This document shows positions 20,012-29,999 of a stretch of 64,000 nucleotides of DNA, in pieces; the first letter of the stretch is position 1; each line of letters begins with the position of its first letter. The position numbers were made by a program, and so were the translations under genes. The stretch lies in contig CM042689.1 of assembly GCA_023614405.1 (NCBI GenBank), positions 307,063,132 through 307,127,131 of the forward strand. Reading direction: 5' to 3'. The notes under the pieces were generated by a model. It worked only from the letters and a program-made list of their open reading frames with translations, was not told the DNA's origin and made no database searches. This DNA is from Avena insularis (lineage: Eukaryota; Streptophyta; Magnoliopsida; Poales; Poaceae).

Positions 20012-23000
20012 AACTTTGAAAATGGACCGTTGGATCATGACTGGCAAATCCAAACATTGATAACCGTTGGATCTTCTTTTCCATTCTTAGCATCTAGAAG
20101 ATTCTATTGATAGTCTTTAGCACAACGAACGCTTTTGTGCGCAAACCTCAAAACACACTTCATTACTTAGTTTCAGGGACCTTGTGCTAAGTGCATGGAC
20201 TTGGATGTGATTTTCATTTTTTACGAGGTCCTTGATGTAACTTGTACTTCCACCGACCATGTTAACTCAAGCACCTCGCTCTAGGGGGACCTACCAGAGT
20301 TAGAAGAAAATGCAACCTTCCCAATTATCACACAAAGTGGACCATAGTTTCTTATATAATTCCATTTTTCAAGCTTCCTAGCTAACTTCGCACACTTCAC
20401 TTACTTCTTTGTCGATTCAACAAAATTAGGTCAAACTTGAGCTACAAGTTAGCACGGTAGATTAATTGCTCTTGAATTAAATGTAATTTCAGAGGTAGAT
20501 GGGTGCATCTTCTTGTAGCTGATACATCCAATTTGCATCACCATTCTATATCATAATTTGCCTCTATTCATTGATATATCTCATATTAAGAGGTGTTACT
20601 TATGTTATTTCATATGCTTTTCCATGTTGGATGATTCTTGGAGGATGAACTGCCGGAGTCAGGATTATGATGGAAAAAGCGGTGTTTTGATGCAATTTTG
20701 TGAAGATTAGAAAAATATCAGAAAAATTACATAAAATTATATTTTCCCAGAAGACGAAGGATGCCAGAATGGGAGGCGGAGTTGGGCCACATGGGGCCCA
20801 CACCCCTAGGCGCGGGCCACCCTGGGCCGCGCCTACAAGGGGTGTGGCCACCTTAGCCCACCTCTAGCTCCGCCCTCTTGCCTATATCTTATCCTCGAAA
20901 CCCTAAAGTTGGGGGAGCAACCACAGAAAGGTTCTGCCGCCTCTATCGGGCAAAAACCACCGAGAGAGAAAGAGCTCTCTGGCAGACAGATTTCTGCCGG
21001 GGAAATTCCTTCCCGAAGAGGGGAGATCGTCGCCATCAACACCATCATCAAGCTAGAATTCATTGGGATCATCATTATCATCATCCACACCACCATCTCC
21101 ACCAGCACCATCATCACCACTCCATCCCGCTATAACAATTGTGTTGAATCTTGCATAGTTCTTAGGGGAAACTTTCCTGGTGTTGATTACTATTGTAGTT
21201 GATGCTTGTGAGTGGAACCATTAAATTATTGTTTATCTTTAGATTGTTATCCATCATCATATCATCTCTGATCTTGATCCATATGACATCTCGTGAGTAT
21301 TTCATTTAGTTCTTAAGGACATGGGAGAAGTCATGTTGTTAGTAGTGGAATTGTGTTGAGGTATTATTCAATGGTTTAATACTTATGTTGTGGTGTTATT
21401 CTTCTAGTGGTGTCATGTGAACGCCGACTACATGATACTTCACCATTTATGGGCCTAGGGGAATGCATTATGTATTTGGCTACAAATTGTGGGGTTGCCG
21501 GAGTGACAGAAACATAAACCCCCGTTAGGAAACCTTTGCACAAGGGAGTGTAGGATCTGAGAGTTTAAGGCTATGGTTAGTTTTTTTATCTTAATTGCTT
21601 TCTTCTAGTTGCGGATGCTTGCAAGGGGTTTAATCACAAGTATGTATTAGTCCAAGTAAGGTCGGTACATTAGCATAGGTTCACCCACACAACACTTATA
21701 AAACCAAAGAACATTAATCAACTATATAAAATGAAAGTACTTGACAGTATTCCCATGTGTCCTCGAGAATGTTTGGTCCTCATAAGTATTATTACCGGCT
21801 TGTCCTTTGTTAAGAAAGGATTGGGCCACTTGTTGCAATTGTTTGTTGTCTTTATTTATTTGCACTTTATTTCCCTACTTTATCAAAAAACCCTAAAAAT
21901 TCGTTTGCTAAGTATTTACAGAGATTACCTGCTCCATACCACTAGTCAACACCTTCTTCTCCTCGTTGGGATCGACACTCCTATTTATCGAAAGTACTAC
22001 GATACACCCCTATACTTGTGGGTCATCAGTAGCAAATAATGTTGTAAGTGTTAGTTTCGAACTATCTGGAAAGAACATTATCAATTTCCCGAGTGATGAC
22101 GAGATTGTTCTTTTCCGTAAATAAATAAAGTCCGAAGAATATGGATCTGAATGCCACAATCCAACAAACTTTTAAACATATTAAGTGGATCAATATGTTC
22201 TATGTAATTGAGATTTCCATGTTTTATGAGTTTTCCAACTCCTTAGATGACTCTGCCCTCTTAAGTGACTTTATGCCAATTTATCGAAATTAGGTCAAAT
22301 TTTGAATAGCGAGTAAATTTTAGGTTGCTTTGATAGTTTTAAGAAAAAGATTTTTGAGGTACCCATCGTGGGTCAATTAATATATCATAAACCACCGAGA
22401 GTTTTGACAACGGGTTCAACTTCTTTCTAAGATTATTCATCTTGACAACTTAACAAAATTAGGTCTTAAACTTGAGGTACAAGTAGGCGTGACAGATTGA
22501 TCTCGAATTAAATGTAATTTCACAGCGGTAGATGGGTGCATCTTCTTGTAGTAAACAATACCGTCGGTGTGAGTTTCCAACTATCAGGAAATAACATTCT
22601 AATTTTTCTGATTGATGACGATCGAGATTGTTCATTTCCGAAAAGAAAGTCTCAAGAATATGGATTTGGATGCCACAAGCCAAGCTTTCGACATGTATAG
22701 TGGACCGACATGTTTGTACTTATGATTAATTCTCATGTTTTAGGAGTTTTCAACCTTCGTCCTAGCTAACTCTTTTCACTTGAATGAATTTATGTCTATT
22801 TACCGAGATTAGGTGAAAATTTTGAACTTCAAGTAAATTGTGGGTTGCTTTAAAAGTTTACGAGAAAGCCTTTGGAAGGTACCCACTAGGGAGTCAGAAC
22901 TAATATATCAGAAACCACCAAAATTTTAGACGACACGTCCAACTTCTTGCTAAGATTTTTCATCTTGACAATTTAACAAATTTTTGTCAAACTTGAGCTA

Positions 23001-24193
23001 CACAAGTAATTATGATATTTTCCCTTGAATTAAATGTATTTTAAGAGGTAAATGGGTGCATATTCTTGCAGTAAACAATGTCATCGGTGTGAGTTTCGAA
23101 CTATGAGGAAAGAACATTCAATTCTCAATTTTTTCGAGTGATGAGAACATAGTTCTTTCCCGTGAAGAAAAGTTCGAAGAATATTGGAACTGGATGCCAC
23201 AAGCCAAGTTTACATACATATATATTGGACCAACATGTTGTACTTACAATTCCCATGTTTTATGACTTTTCAAACTTCCTAGCTAACTGAGCCCGCTTGA
23301 ATGAATTTATGTTGATTTATATAAATTAGGTCAAATTTGAAACTACAAGTAAATTGTTGGTTGCTTCGAAAGTTTACAAAAAATCTTTTGGTGTTACCCA
23401 CCATCGGGGGCATAATTAATATATCAAACCACCGAGAGCTTTGACGATGGCTTCAACTTCTTGCTAAGATTTTGCATCTTGACAATTTAACGAAATAAGG
23501 TCAAACTTGATCTACCAGTAAGCATGATAGATTGCTCTTAAATTAAATGTCTTTTAGGAGGTTGTTGGGTGCACATCTTATTATATTAAACAATGTCCTG
23601 GGTGTGGGTTTCCAACTATGAGGAAAGAACATTCTCAATTTTCCGAGTGATGACGAGATTGTTCTTTCCCGTAAAGAAAGTCCGAATAACATGGATCTGA
23701 ATACCACAAGACAAGTTTTCAGACATACATACTGGAGCAATATGTTGCACTTATGATTTCCCATGTTTTATGAGTTCTCAAACTTCCTTGATAACTCCGC
23801 CCACTTAAATGACTTTATGCCGACTTATCGAAATTAGGTCAAATTTGACTACTTCTAGTAAATCGTAGGCTGCTCCGTGAGTTTTATGAAATGGCGTTTG
23901 GAGGTACCCACATCATGCGGTCAATTAATATATCTGAAACCACCGGGAGTTTTAACGACTGGTTTGACTTCTTGCTAAGGTTTTGCATCTTGGCAATTAA
24001 CCCCTCTTGAAACCGACCACATGAAATAAAGAAAAAAGAAATTAAAAGATTTAGGCATGACACGCCCTATCATACATGTCGTGTACACTACATGCCATGA
24101 AAACGTTAACATGGGATTTGACGAGTTTTGGAAAATACAGCTTCACAGTATTGTTCTGCCATGTATAGACACTATTGGGTTTTAAACGGAATG
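20012..24193 (+). repeat. Higher-order tandem array, copy 2 (delta-alpha-beta-gamma), interrupted by a solo LTR
   Basis: Lead sequence 20012-20420 matches 10110-10500 and the tail (cacgccctatcat... to about 24193) matches 13830-13975, so the whole block is a segmental copy. Unit anchors fall near 20377, 22237, 22761, 23278 and 23787. It lacks one alpha-beta-gamma run relative to copy 1, as expected from unequal exchange within the array. A solo LTR occupies 20520-22028. Confidence 0.8.
20520..22028. mobile_element. Solo LTR of a Gypsy-type element with 5-bp target duplication
   Basis: Starts tgatacatcc and ends gggtcatca (TG...CA), 1509 bp. The five bases gtagc occur at 20515-20519 and again at 22029-22033. 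The array sequence resumes directly after the second copy (aaataatg). No PBS or internal sequence follows on either side, so this is a solo LTR left by LTR-LTR recombination. The terminal text resembles Athila-like Triticeae LTRs (a tgatac start and a tacttgtgggtcatca end); family not certain. Confidence 0.9.
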
Positions 24194-24754
24194 ACCAAGA
24201 TTTATAGATGTGCAAAGAACCCAATATACACCCATAGTTTATAGCTAGGAGTAAATGTTTTGAGATTTACCTATTATAATTAAATATAGTGATGATATGT
24301 CATATTTATGTATATTATGCATGTCTCACGTTCAAGTCACATGCAACTTACTAGTAGTACTAGGAAGAACATGGATCATCCACTTGATTGTACAACTGAG
24401 TATATTGTATGCGGCAGTGTTAGTACTAGAGGGAAAAACTGAGTACAACTAAATTGCCTGTGTTATTCTCGAGGATATAACAGAGTACACCTACCTCGAC
24501 AAGAGGAAAAACGTGACCACGGTACGCGTGTCGCGGTGCACAGGGCGTTATTAGCGGACGCGCGTGGCCATGCACGGTGCAGTAGCGTTCGCAGGTTATG
24601 CGGTGCACGGTGGTGCAATGAAAGGTCCCTTCCCTTCACCTTTATTATAGACGCCCTCTCCCTCTTCGCCTTCCTACTCTCACTCACTCAGTAACCGTCT
24701 CCATTGTCCCATCACCTTCTGCAAACCCCTAGGAAAACCCCAACCGCGCCAGCG
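24194..24754 (+). promoter_or_regulatory. Upstream region of the intact zf-XS gene
   Basis: 24351-24354 is ctag after tgcaactta, preceded by a degenerate short hairpin, resembling a grass Helitron 3' terminus. 24370-24480 and 24590-24750 match the upstream flank of the pseudogene copy (16570-16950, opposite strand), which marks the conserved promoter. A TATA-like tttattata lies at 24641-24649, about 105 bp before the ATG. Confidence 0.45.
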
Positions 24755-25777
24755 ATGGAGAAGAAAGGCGTGTTGGCCATCATCGCCTCCAAGGCCGCCG
24801 GAGAGGAGGTCGTCGTCCTCATCAAGGCCCACGTCGAGGCATCGTCGTCATCCGCCATCCCCGTCCTGGTCCCCGTCCCTGCTAACAGCGTAGCCGTCGG
24901 CGAGGAGTCCCCCGCCGGTCGCGGGAAGGTCCCGCTTGATTGGGACCCCTACGACACCACCATCGTCGACCCATGGTCAGAGGTAACTAGGGATTTCTCC
25001 CCTTCCCTTGTTCTTGCCCTATTCCCATCTTTGGATGCTAGATCATTTTTTATTAGGGTTCGGCTGTTCGCATTTTCAATCGTTGGATGCTAGATCTTTT
25101 TACAGAAGCTAATGATCTTGTGTTTCGATGAATCCCCATGTTCGTATTTCAATCCTATTTTATTTTTCCTCCGAGTTGTATTTAAGGAATTCCCTAGTTG
25201 GTACTACCGTAGATCTATAGTTGGGATCAGTATTTGATTTTGTTTGAGATTTGGGGATTGGGGAATTTAACCCACCCGCTTCACTTATGCAAATAATCAT
25301 GGGATCTCAATAGGTTAATTTATGCAAATAATCAATCCCAATAACCAAAGGTATCTCAATCATATCTACTATTTTTTCCAACAGGTGGATAGAAGCGACA
25401 TCTGTAGCGACGATGAGTCCAGGCACACCAAGACTCGTCAGGTGCTGAGGAGGCTGAAGTCCAGTCAGTATGAACACTACTTCACCGGCGATGTCTACAG
25501 GTGCCCCTTCTGCGAGAGGAGACTCCATGCCACCGACTTCAACTGCCTCGTGAAGCATGCCGATGACGTGACCACCTGCGGCCACAACGTGAACGTCCAT
25601 GCCTTCAGAGCCAAGCACAAGGCGCTCGGCTTTCACCTCCACAACCTCCAAAAGGTGGCCATCAAAGAGGGTCGCATGCCCCCGATCAAACCCAAGGAGC
25701 AAAAGGTCAAGGGTATGGGTAGCAAGAAGTGGAGGAAGCGCCAGAGGGAGGAGGCGGAAGCCAGGAGGTGTCGCTGA
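24755..25777 (+). CDS. zf-XS-type zinc-finger protein, two exons, intact
   Basis: Exon 1 is 24755-24982 (76 codons, start MEKKGVLAIIASKAAG, donor AG|GTAACT); exon 2 is 25385-25777 (acceptor tttccaacag, 130 codons plus TGA). Both junctions are phase 0, giving 206 aa. Exon 1 ends ..DPWSE; exon 2 has an acidic start (VDRSDICSDDESR), then YRCPFC at about residues 104-109, LVKHADDVTTCG, and FHLHNLQKVA, followed by a lysine/arginine-rich tail (KKWRKRQREEAEA). CPxC...H with this spacing is the zf-XS pattern found in SGS3/FDM-type plant RNA-silencing proteins, but no XS or XH domain follows, so the role is unknown; the basic tail suggests nucleic-acid binding or nuclear location. A duplicated, broken copy is at 15446-16536. 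The gene model is inferred; no transcript evidence is available here. Confidence 0.65.
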
Positions 25778-26641
25778 TCTTGTGTGCTGTTGCTGCTGTC
25801 AAGCAGCTTCTTTTGTATTTCGGTGTTGAACTTGTCCGCTGTTGCTACTGAGCATCCTAATTGTCGAACCTTGTTTAGTGCTTTACTACATATCCTATGT
25901 TAGCTTTGCCTATATTTTCTTTTTTACTGAATGTACTGGTTAGATTTTCTACCAGATTGGGCAAAAACGAGGGCAAAAATGAACAATGAATGATGAAGAG
26001 AGAAGCTAGTGCAGAAGAAGGATACAAGAGAAGAGAGAGGGAGGAGGGGAAGAAAATGAGAGGGATAATAGGTGGGTCCTAGGTCCATGTAATTTCTTAA
26101 TTGTGGGCCCATCATGTTAGTTTAGTTGTTAAAACGCGAGTAGCCAAAAAATATTTACCTATGTGTAACAGCTCGTTCCAAAAGCGGTACGGATTCGCAA
26201 AAAAAATGCAGGGCACTAACCTGTTACCCTGGCACCAATTGTGGTACTAAGAAATGTAATTTACTCGAGAAATGTGGGTTCACATCCTTTCCTGAAACAT
26301 AATAAAACTTATTTATGATATTATTTATAGCTAGTCTATATAATGAGACAGTACAATACTGAGCCAAGACATGCCCGCTTGCAAGTCTAGTTATAACTCC
26401 ATTTGGCATCCTCGATACAGTTGCGCACTGCAGAAGACCGACGAGGCAACATGCAAACACCCCTCGATCAATGAGCCTCCCATCTTCTCCATCTAGTGCA
26501 CACTTTGCAAATTTTCCTTAGCCATTTATCTCCCGCGGAATTGGTTCTGGCAGGCCGCCATCACTCTCCTTCAAGAAACACCAATAATAACATTTGAATC
26601 TGCCCTTTCCCCCAGTTCATCCGGACTCAATAGAGGATTCG
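25778..26641. other. 3' flank of zf-XS gene and spacer; nothing else recognised
   Basis: The first about 100 bases are the conserved 3' untranslated region shared with the other copy. 25960-26060 is purine-rich. From 26163 (tgtaacagctcg) the text may be an old LTR scrap, not provable here. Confidence 0.4.
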
Positions 26642-27160
26642 ATGCACAAGATTCGGGACGGTGGCTGGAGCAAGTTCGGGGACGACGCCTTCGGAGAAAT
26701 TGCTATGCGTATGGACACTACCGGTGTCGTCTGGCTGGCCGCATGCTCCAAGGAGTTGTGCCGCCAAGTCGCTGGCGGAAAAGGTAGCAGATTCCCCAAC
26801 AACGGCCGTGGGACATTGCTCGCCTTCCACGACTTCCTCAACCACAAGATGGCGTGCCCGCACGGCCCGTGCTACTGCCCTGAGCCTGGCTGCGAGTTCG
26901 CCGCCCCTCCCACAGCGCTCCTCGCCCACCTTGAAAAATCCCACTCGATGGAAGTGCACAGTTTCCACTACGGCGTGGAACACAGGTACATCTCTTAGCC
27001 TTTGTTGGCACCTGGCTCATGGAGAGTAGAGACCGTCGTATCCGGGGATGATGGTACAGTGTTTGCCGTGTGATTTGACATGCAACACTCCGGCCTCGCC
27101 GTATCTGTCTAGTGCGTCAGGTCGACGACGTGCAAGTTTTCGTGGTACATGGTGGAGTTG
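26642..27160 (+). pseudogene. F-box-like N-terminus joined to SIAH zinc finger (SINA-like fragment 2)
   Basis: The ORF from ATG 26642 to stop 26998 encodes 118 aa. Residues about 12-45 (DDAFGEIAMRMDTTGVV, then AACSKELCRQVA) follow the spacing of plant F-boxes (DD.L.EIL.RLDT..L..A..CK..R.L). Residues about 55-110 are a SIAH-type zinc finger: CPHGPCYCPEPGCEF, H..H and FHYG, the same segment as in fragment 1. No RING is present. After the stop, the C-terminal SINA domain can still be followed to about 27160 with stops and frame changes (GDDGTVFAV, then VRSTTCK). An F-box in place of RING would turn an E2-binding ligase into an SCF adaptor; alternatively the N-terminus is a chance fusion in a dead gene. 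The family link is firm, the F-box reading moderate. Confidence 0.55.
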
Positions 27161-27518
27161 CACTTATATAAACCTTTCATGATGGGAGGGGACCTGGAGG
27201 ATTTGCCAAATATAGCCTATTTTCGACCCGGAGAGCAGCGCGTCGCTGGCTGCCACCAGGATGAATAAAGATTTACAGAATTTTCTAATTAATAAACATG
27301 ATAGGTTCATCCTGGATTACTCATTCTGCATCCACAAGGTGGAAGATGACAGATATGGCCATCTTGATTCTGATGATCTGTTGTTCAAATTTGGGATTAG
27401 GTATTGATGTTCATTCTAGTCAGAGGGGTTTTAGTGTATCGGAAATATGGATTTTGGCTGCAAAGTAGTACAGTACATTACTATTGTACTATTTCTGTAA
27501 TTGGGAGTATATTGTTTC
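27161..27518. other. 3' flank of SINA-like fragment 2; no gene
   Basis: AT-rich sequence without motifs. Parts (ttggctgcaaagtag, 27453-27467) resemble the 3' flank of fragment 1 (ttggctgtaaagtaag), consistent with common descent. Confidence 0.35.
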
Positions 27519-27721
27519 TAGTTCTGCTTTGATATTGTATTTTGTAGTATGTACTGGTAGTACTTGTTTAGATCAAATCGCTGGAGATGATCTAGCATTT
27601 CCTTTCAAACATGGCTCTGTAGTTCTGCTTGTGCTATTGTATTTTGCAGTATGTACTGGTAGTACTTGTTTGGATCAAATCGATGGAGATGATCTAGCAT
27701 TTCCTTTCAAACATGGCTCTG
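27519..27721 (+). repeat. Tandem duplication, 101-bp unit x2
   Basis: 27519-27619 and 27620-27721 are near-identical (tagttctgct...gatctagcatttcctttcaaa). The duplicated segment contains tgtactggtagtacttgttt, which also appears diverged at about 28760, 28875 and 29225. Confidence 0.9.
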
Positions 27722-27755
27722 TGCTGGGAGCTAGCACTACTTTCTAGCATGACAC

Positions 27756-28033
27756 TCCATATCCTATTGGAATAAAAACTATAGGGATCAGTAAAATTAG
27801 CTGTTTGCTTGCACCGCAGGAAAAACACAGTAAATTTGTAGGGTTTAAGTACATGGCATATAGGAATTTTTCTAAGAGGTCTCACCTCTTCTTAGAAATC
27901 CTATAGGATTGTAGTGTAGGAAAGCAATGTATAGGAATTTTGTAGGATTCATTCCTTTCAAACAAACACACTCTATAGGATAAATTCCTATGGATATATA
28001 ATTCCTTTCGAAATCCTTTTAATCAAATAGGCC
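27756..28033. mobile_element. MITE-like sequence with a strong hairpin
   Basis: 27859-27880 and 27884-27905 are inverted copies (tataggaat..ctaagaggt / acctcttcttag..tcctata) with a 3-base loop. The right end ...aatcaaataggccc is like the ends of common grass MITEs. No clean outer inverted repeat or target duplication was found. Confidence 0.4.
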
Positions 28034-28176
28034 CTAAGATGTTTTAGCTTTTGTAAAACGAGTGTATATAGACTCTCTAATAGTGTGTAGTTAGGAGTGA
28101 AGACATGCTATATAGGGGTCTAGATACACTTCGGAAAAGCTAAACCATCTTATGTTTTGAAATGGAGGAAGTACTA
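28034..28176. mobile_element. Stowaway-like MITE, left end decayed
   Basis: taagatgttttagctttt on the left pairs with aaaagctaaaccatctta on the right, and the right terminus is ttttgaaatggaggaagta, the usual Stowaway end. The matching left terminal bases are missing, apparently lost at the border with the neighbouring MITE. Confidence 0.65.
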
Positions 28177-28259
28177 CGTATGTTTTATTGTAGTCAGGTT
28201 ACTCATATTTAATTTATCATTTTTTCTTATAATATTCGCATGCTGCAATTTAGTCCACC

Positions 28260-28600
28260 GATTCTTACTTCGTTTAGTAACTCCAGGTTCATCTCTCAGC
28301 AAATGTTGGCACCACACTCATCTAGAGTAGAGAAGATCGAATCAGGGGATGATGATACGGTGTTTGCTGTGCTATTTGACATATGCGAGTCAGGCATCAT
28401 CGCGGTATCCGTCGTGTGCGTCAGGCAGGACGTGTGCTCATCTCCCTTGTACAATGTGAACCTCAGTGTTTATACCCGTCAGTAAAGCTGGGGTTATGGG
28501 ATATAATCTGCAGTTCCTCCACGCCTGGGATCAGGGCGATGCCGGCCATCATGCAGAAGAAAAATCATTCCTTGTTGTTGTACCATGAAACATCTTATAT
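28260..28600 (+). pseudogene. SINA-like fragment 3 (C-terminal substrate-binding domain only)
   Basis: 28273-28485 reads as the SINA C-terminal domain: RFISQQMLAP, then GDDDTVFAVLF, then IIAVSVVCVRQDVCSSPLYNVNL. After a stop at 28483 the domain continues one frame over (to a final FLVVVP near 28580). It starts at the same point where fragment 2 breaks (ggttcatctctcagc here, ggtacatctcttagc there), so it is a duplicate of the 3' half of fragment 2. No zinc finger upstream. Not expected to be functional. Confidence 0.6.
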
Positions 28601-28828
28601 TACCCAAGGAGTGCATTACTCAATATGCATCAATCGAGGGGTAGAATTCCCAATTGACAAAGAATTGGAAGAAAGAGAGGCTAGCCATGAAGAAAGTGAG
28701 GCTACCCATGAAGTAGTACTAGTATAGTACTAGTTCTTGTACTTCGGAATATTTTGTACTATATACTGCTGGTACTTGTTTAGGTCAAGGGCAGTAGATG
28801 GTCTTGCTTTGCCTTTGTTCTATCGTTT

Positions 28829-29483
28829 GCTATTACCAAAGTATTTTGTTGAACTAATAGTGATGTACTATTACCTGTTTAGATCAAGTGCAGCAGATTG
28901 TCTTGATTTTCTTTAGAAACCTAGCATTGTCACAATTATCTAGATGAGTCTTTGGAATTTTGGGTTTTATATGGGGATTGACACATGCATTTACGAAATG
29001 AGGTGGTATTCGCATAGAAGCAAACTTGATCCTCAGTTTTGCTTCCTCCAATGATCGAGTCTGTTCAAAGAATAGGGCAAACTAATCGTGCGCCATTATT
29101 TTTGAGCTGGAATAAGAACTTATTCTCTCTGTATGCTATCAAATTTGAAGCAGGAAAGCTACTGAATATCTCCAATGTTCTGTCGTTCCTATTACTAAAG
29201 CGTTTTGTGGAACTAATACTGATGTATTGGTACTTGTTTAAATCAAGGGCGGTCGAAAGTCTAGATTTTCTTTTGAAACATGTCCTTGTCACAATCTTGA
29301 TGAGGCTTGGGGATTTTGGGTTACATCGTGGGTCACACAGGCATAGATGTGAAAAGAAGGTACTCAAAGCATACTTGATCGTCAATTTTGCACTCTCCAA
29401 TGGTCGAGTGTGATTGGAGAAAAGGACAAACTAATCGGGCGACAATTTTTTAAGAGCTGGAAAAAGAACTGGTTCTCTCTGTA
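28829..29483 (+). repeat. Tandem duplication of about 350 bp
   Basis: 28829-29133 and 29188-29483 are diverged copies in the same order: tattacc/taaag..ttttgtgaactaat, gtttagatcaag, cttgtcacaat, ccaatgatcgagt, caaactaatcg and agctgg..aagaact..ttctctctgta. The 124-codon ORF at 29039-29413 crosses the duplication border and is not a gene. Confidence 0.8.
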
Positions 29484-29999
29484 CTACTATTGTGTTTCAG
29501 TGTCTGTATTGCTGAATCACTCACTTTGAAATGCTGCTGAATTGGTCAAGTGCTGCTGAATGTGAACTGTGAATCTATCGATAATTTTTCTATCTTATTA
29601 TTTACTTCAGAGTTTATATAAATATCTGCCAAAAAGAATTATCGATTTCTTTCCCTCCCCTCTCTGAGATCTTTGTTTTGAATCTGACCGAGCCGCAACA
29701 AAATGCAATTTTTATATACCATGAGAAGAAATCTAGCTCATTCGGCCCCTCTTTAGCCTAGAACATTTTAATTCTGCCTTTTAGGGGTATAAGGGTCCTA
29801 GCATATGGAGTATAGCCCATGTAGAGCAGCCAAACTCTTTTTAATTTGGCCTTTTGGGCATTGCCCCCCACCTCTCAATATTTTTAAAAAACGCTGCATG
29901 TAGATTTTTTTACAGTGCCTGCAGTTTTTAGTTTGGCTGCCAGGAGCGTCACCTTTTTATTTGATGGGAGATAAAAATGTTCAAAAAAAGTCTTTTTAA
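29484..29999. other. Spacer; no feature recognised
   Basis: AT-rich, no ORF of note. The left end of the CACTA element should lie around or before here, but no CACTA terminus was found. Confidence 0.4.

Noticed and set aside
29039..29413. 124-aa ORF overlapping a minus-strand ORF
   Set aside because: It spans the border of a roughly 350-bp tandem duplication of 3'-flank sequence; the frame is not kept between the two copies.
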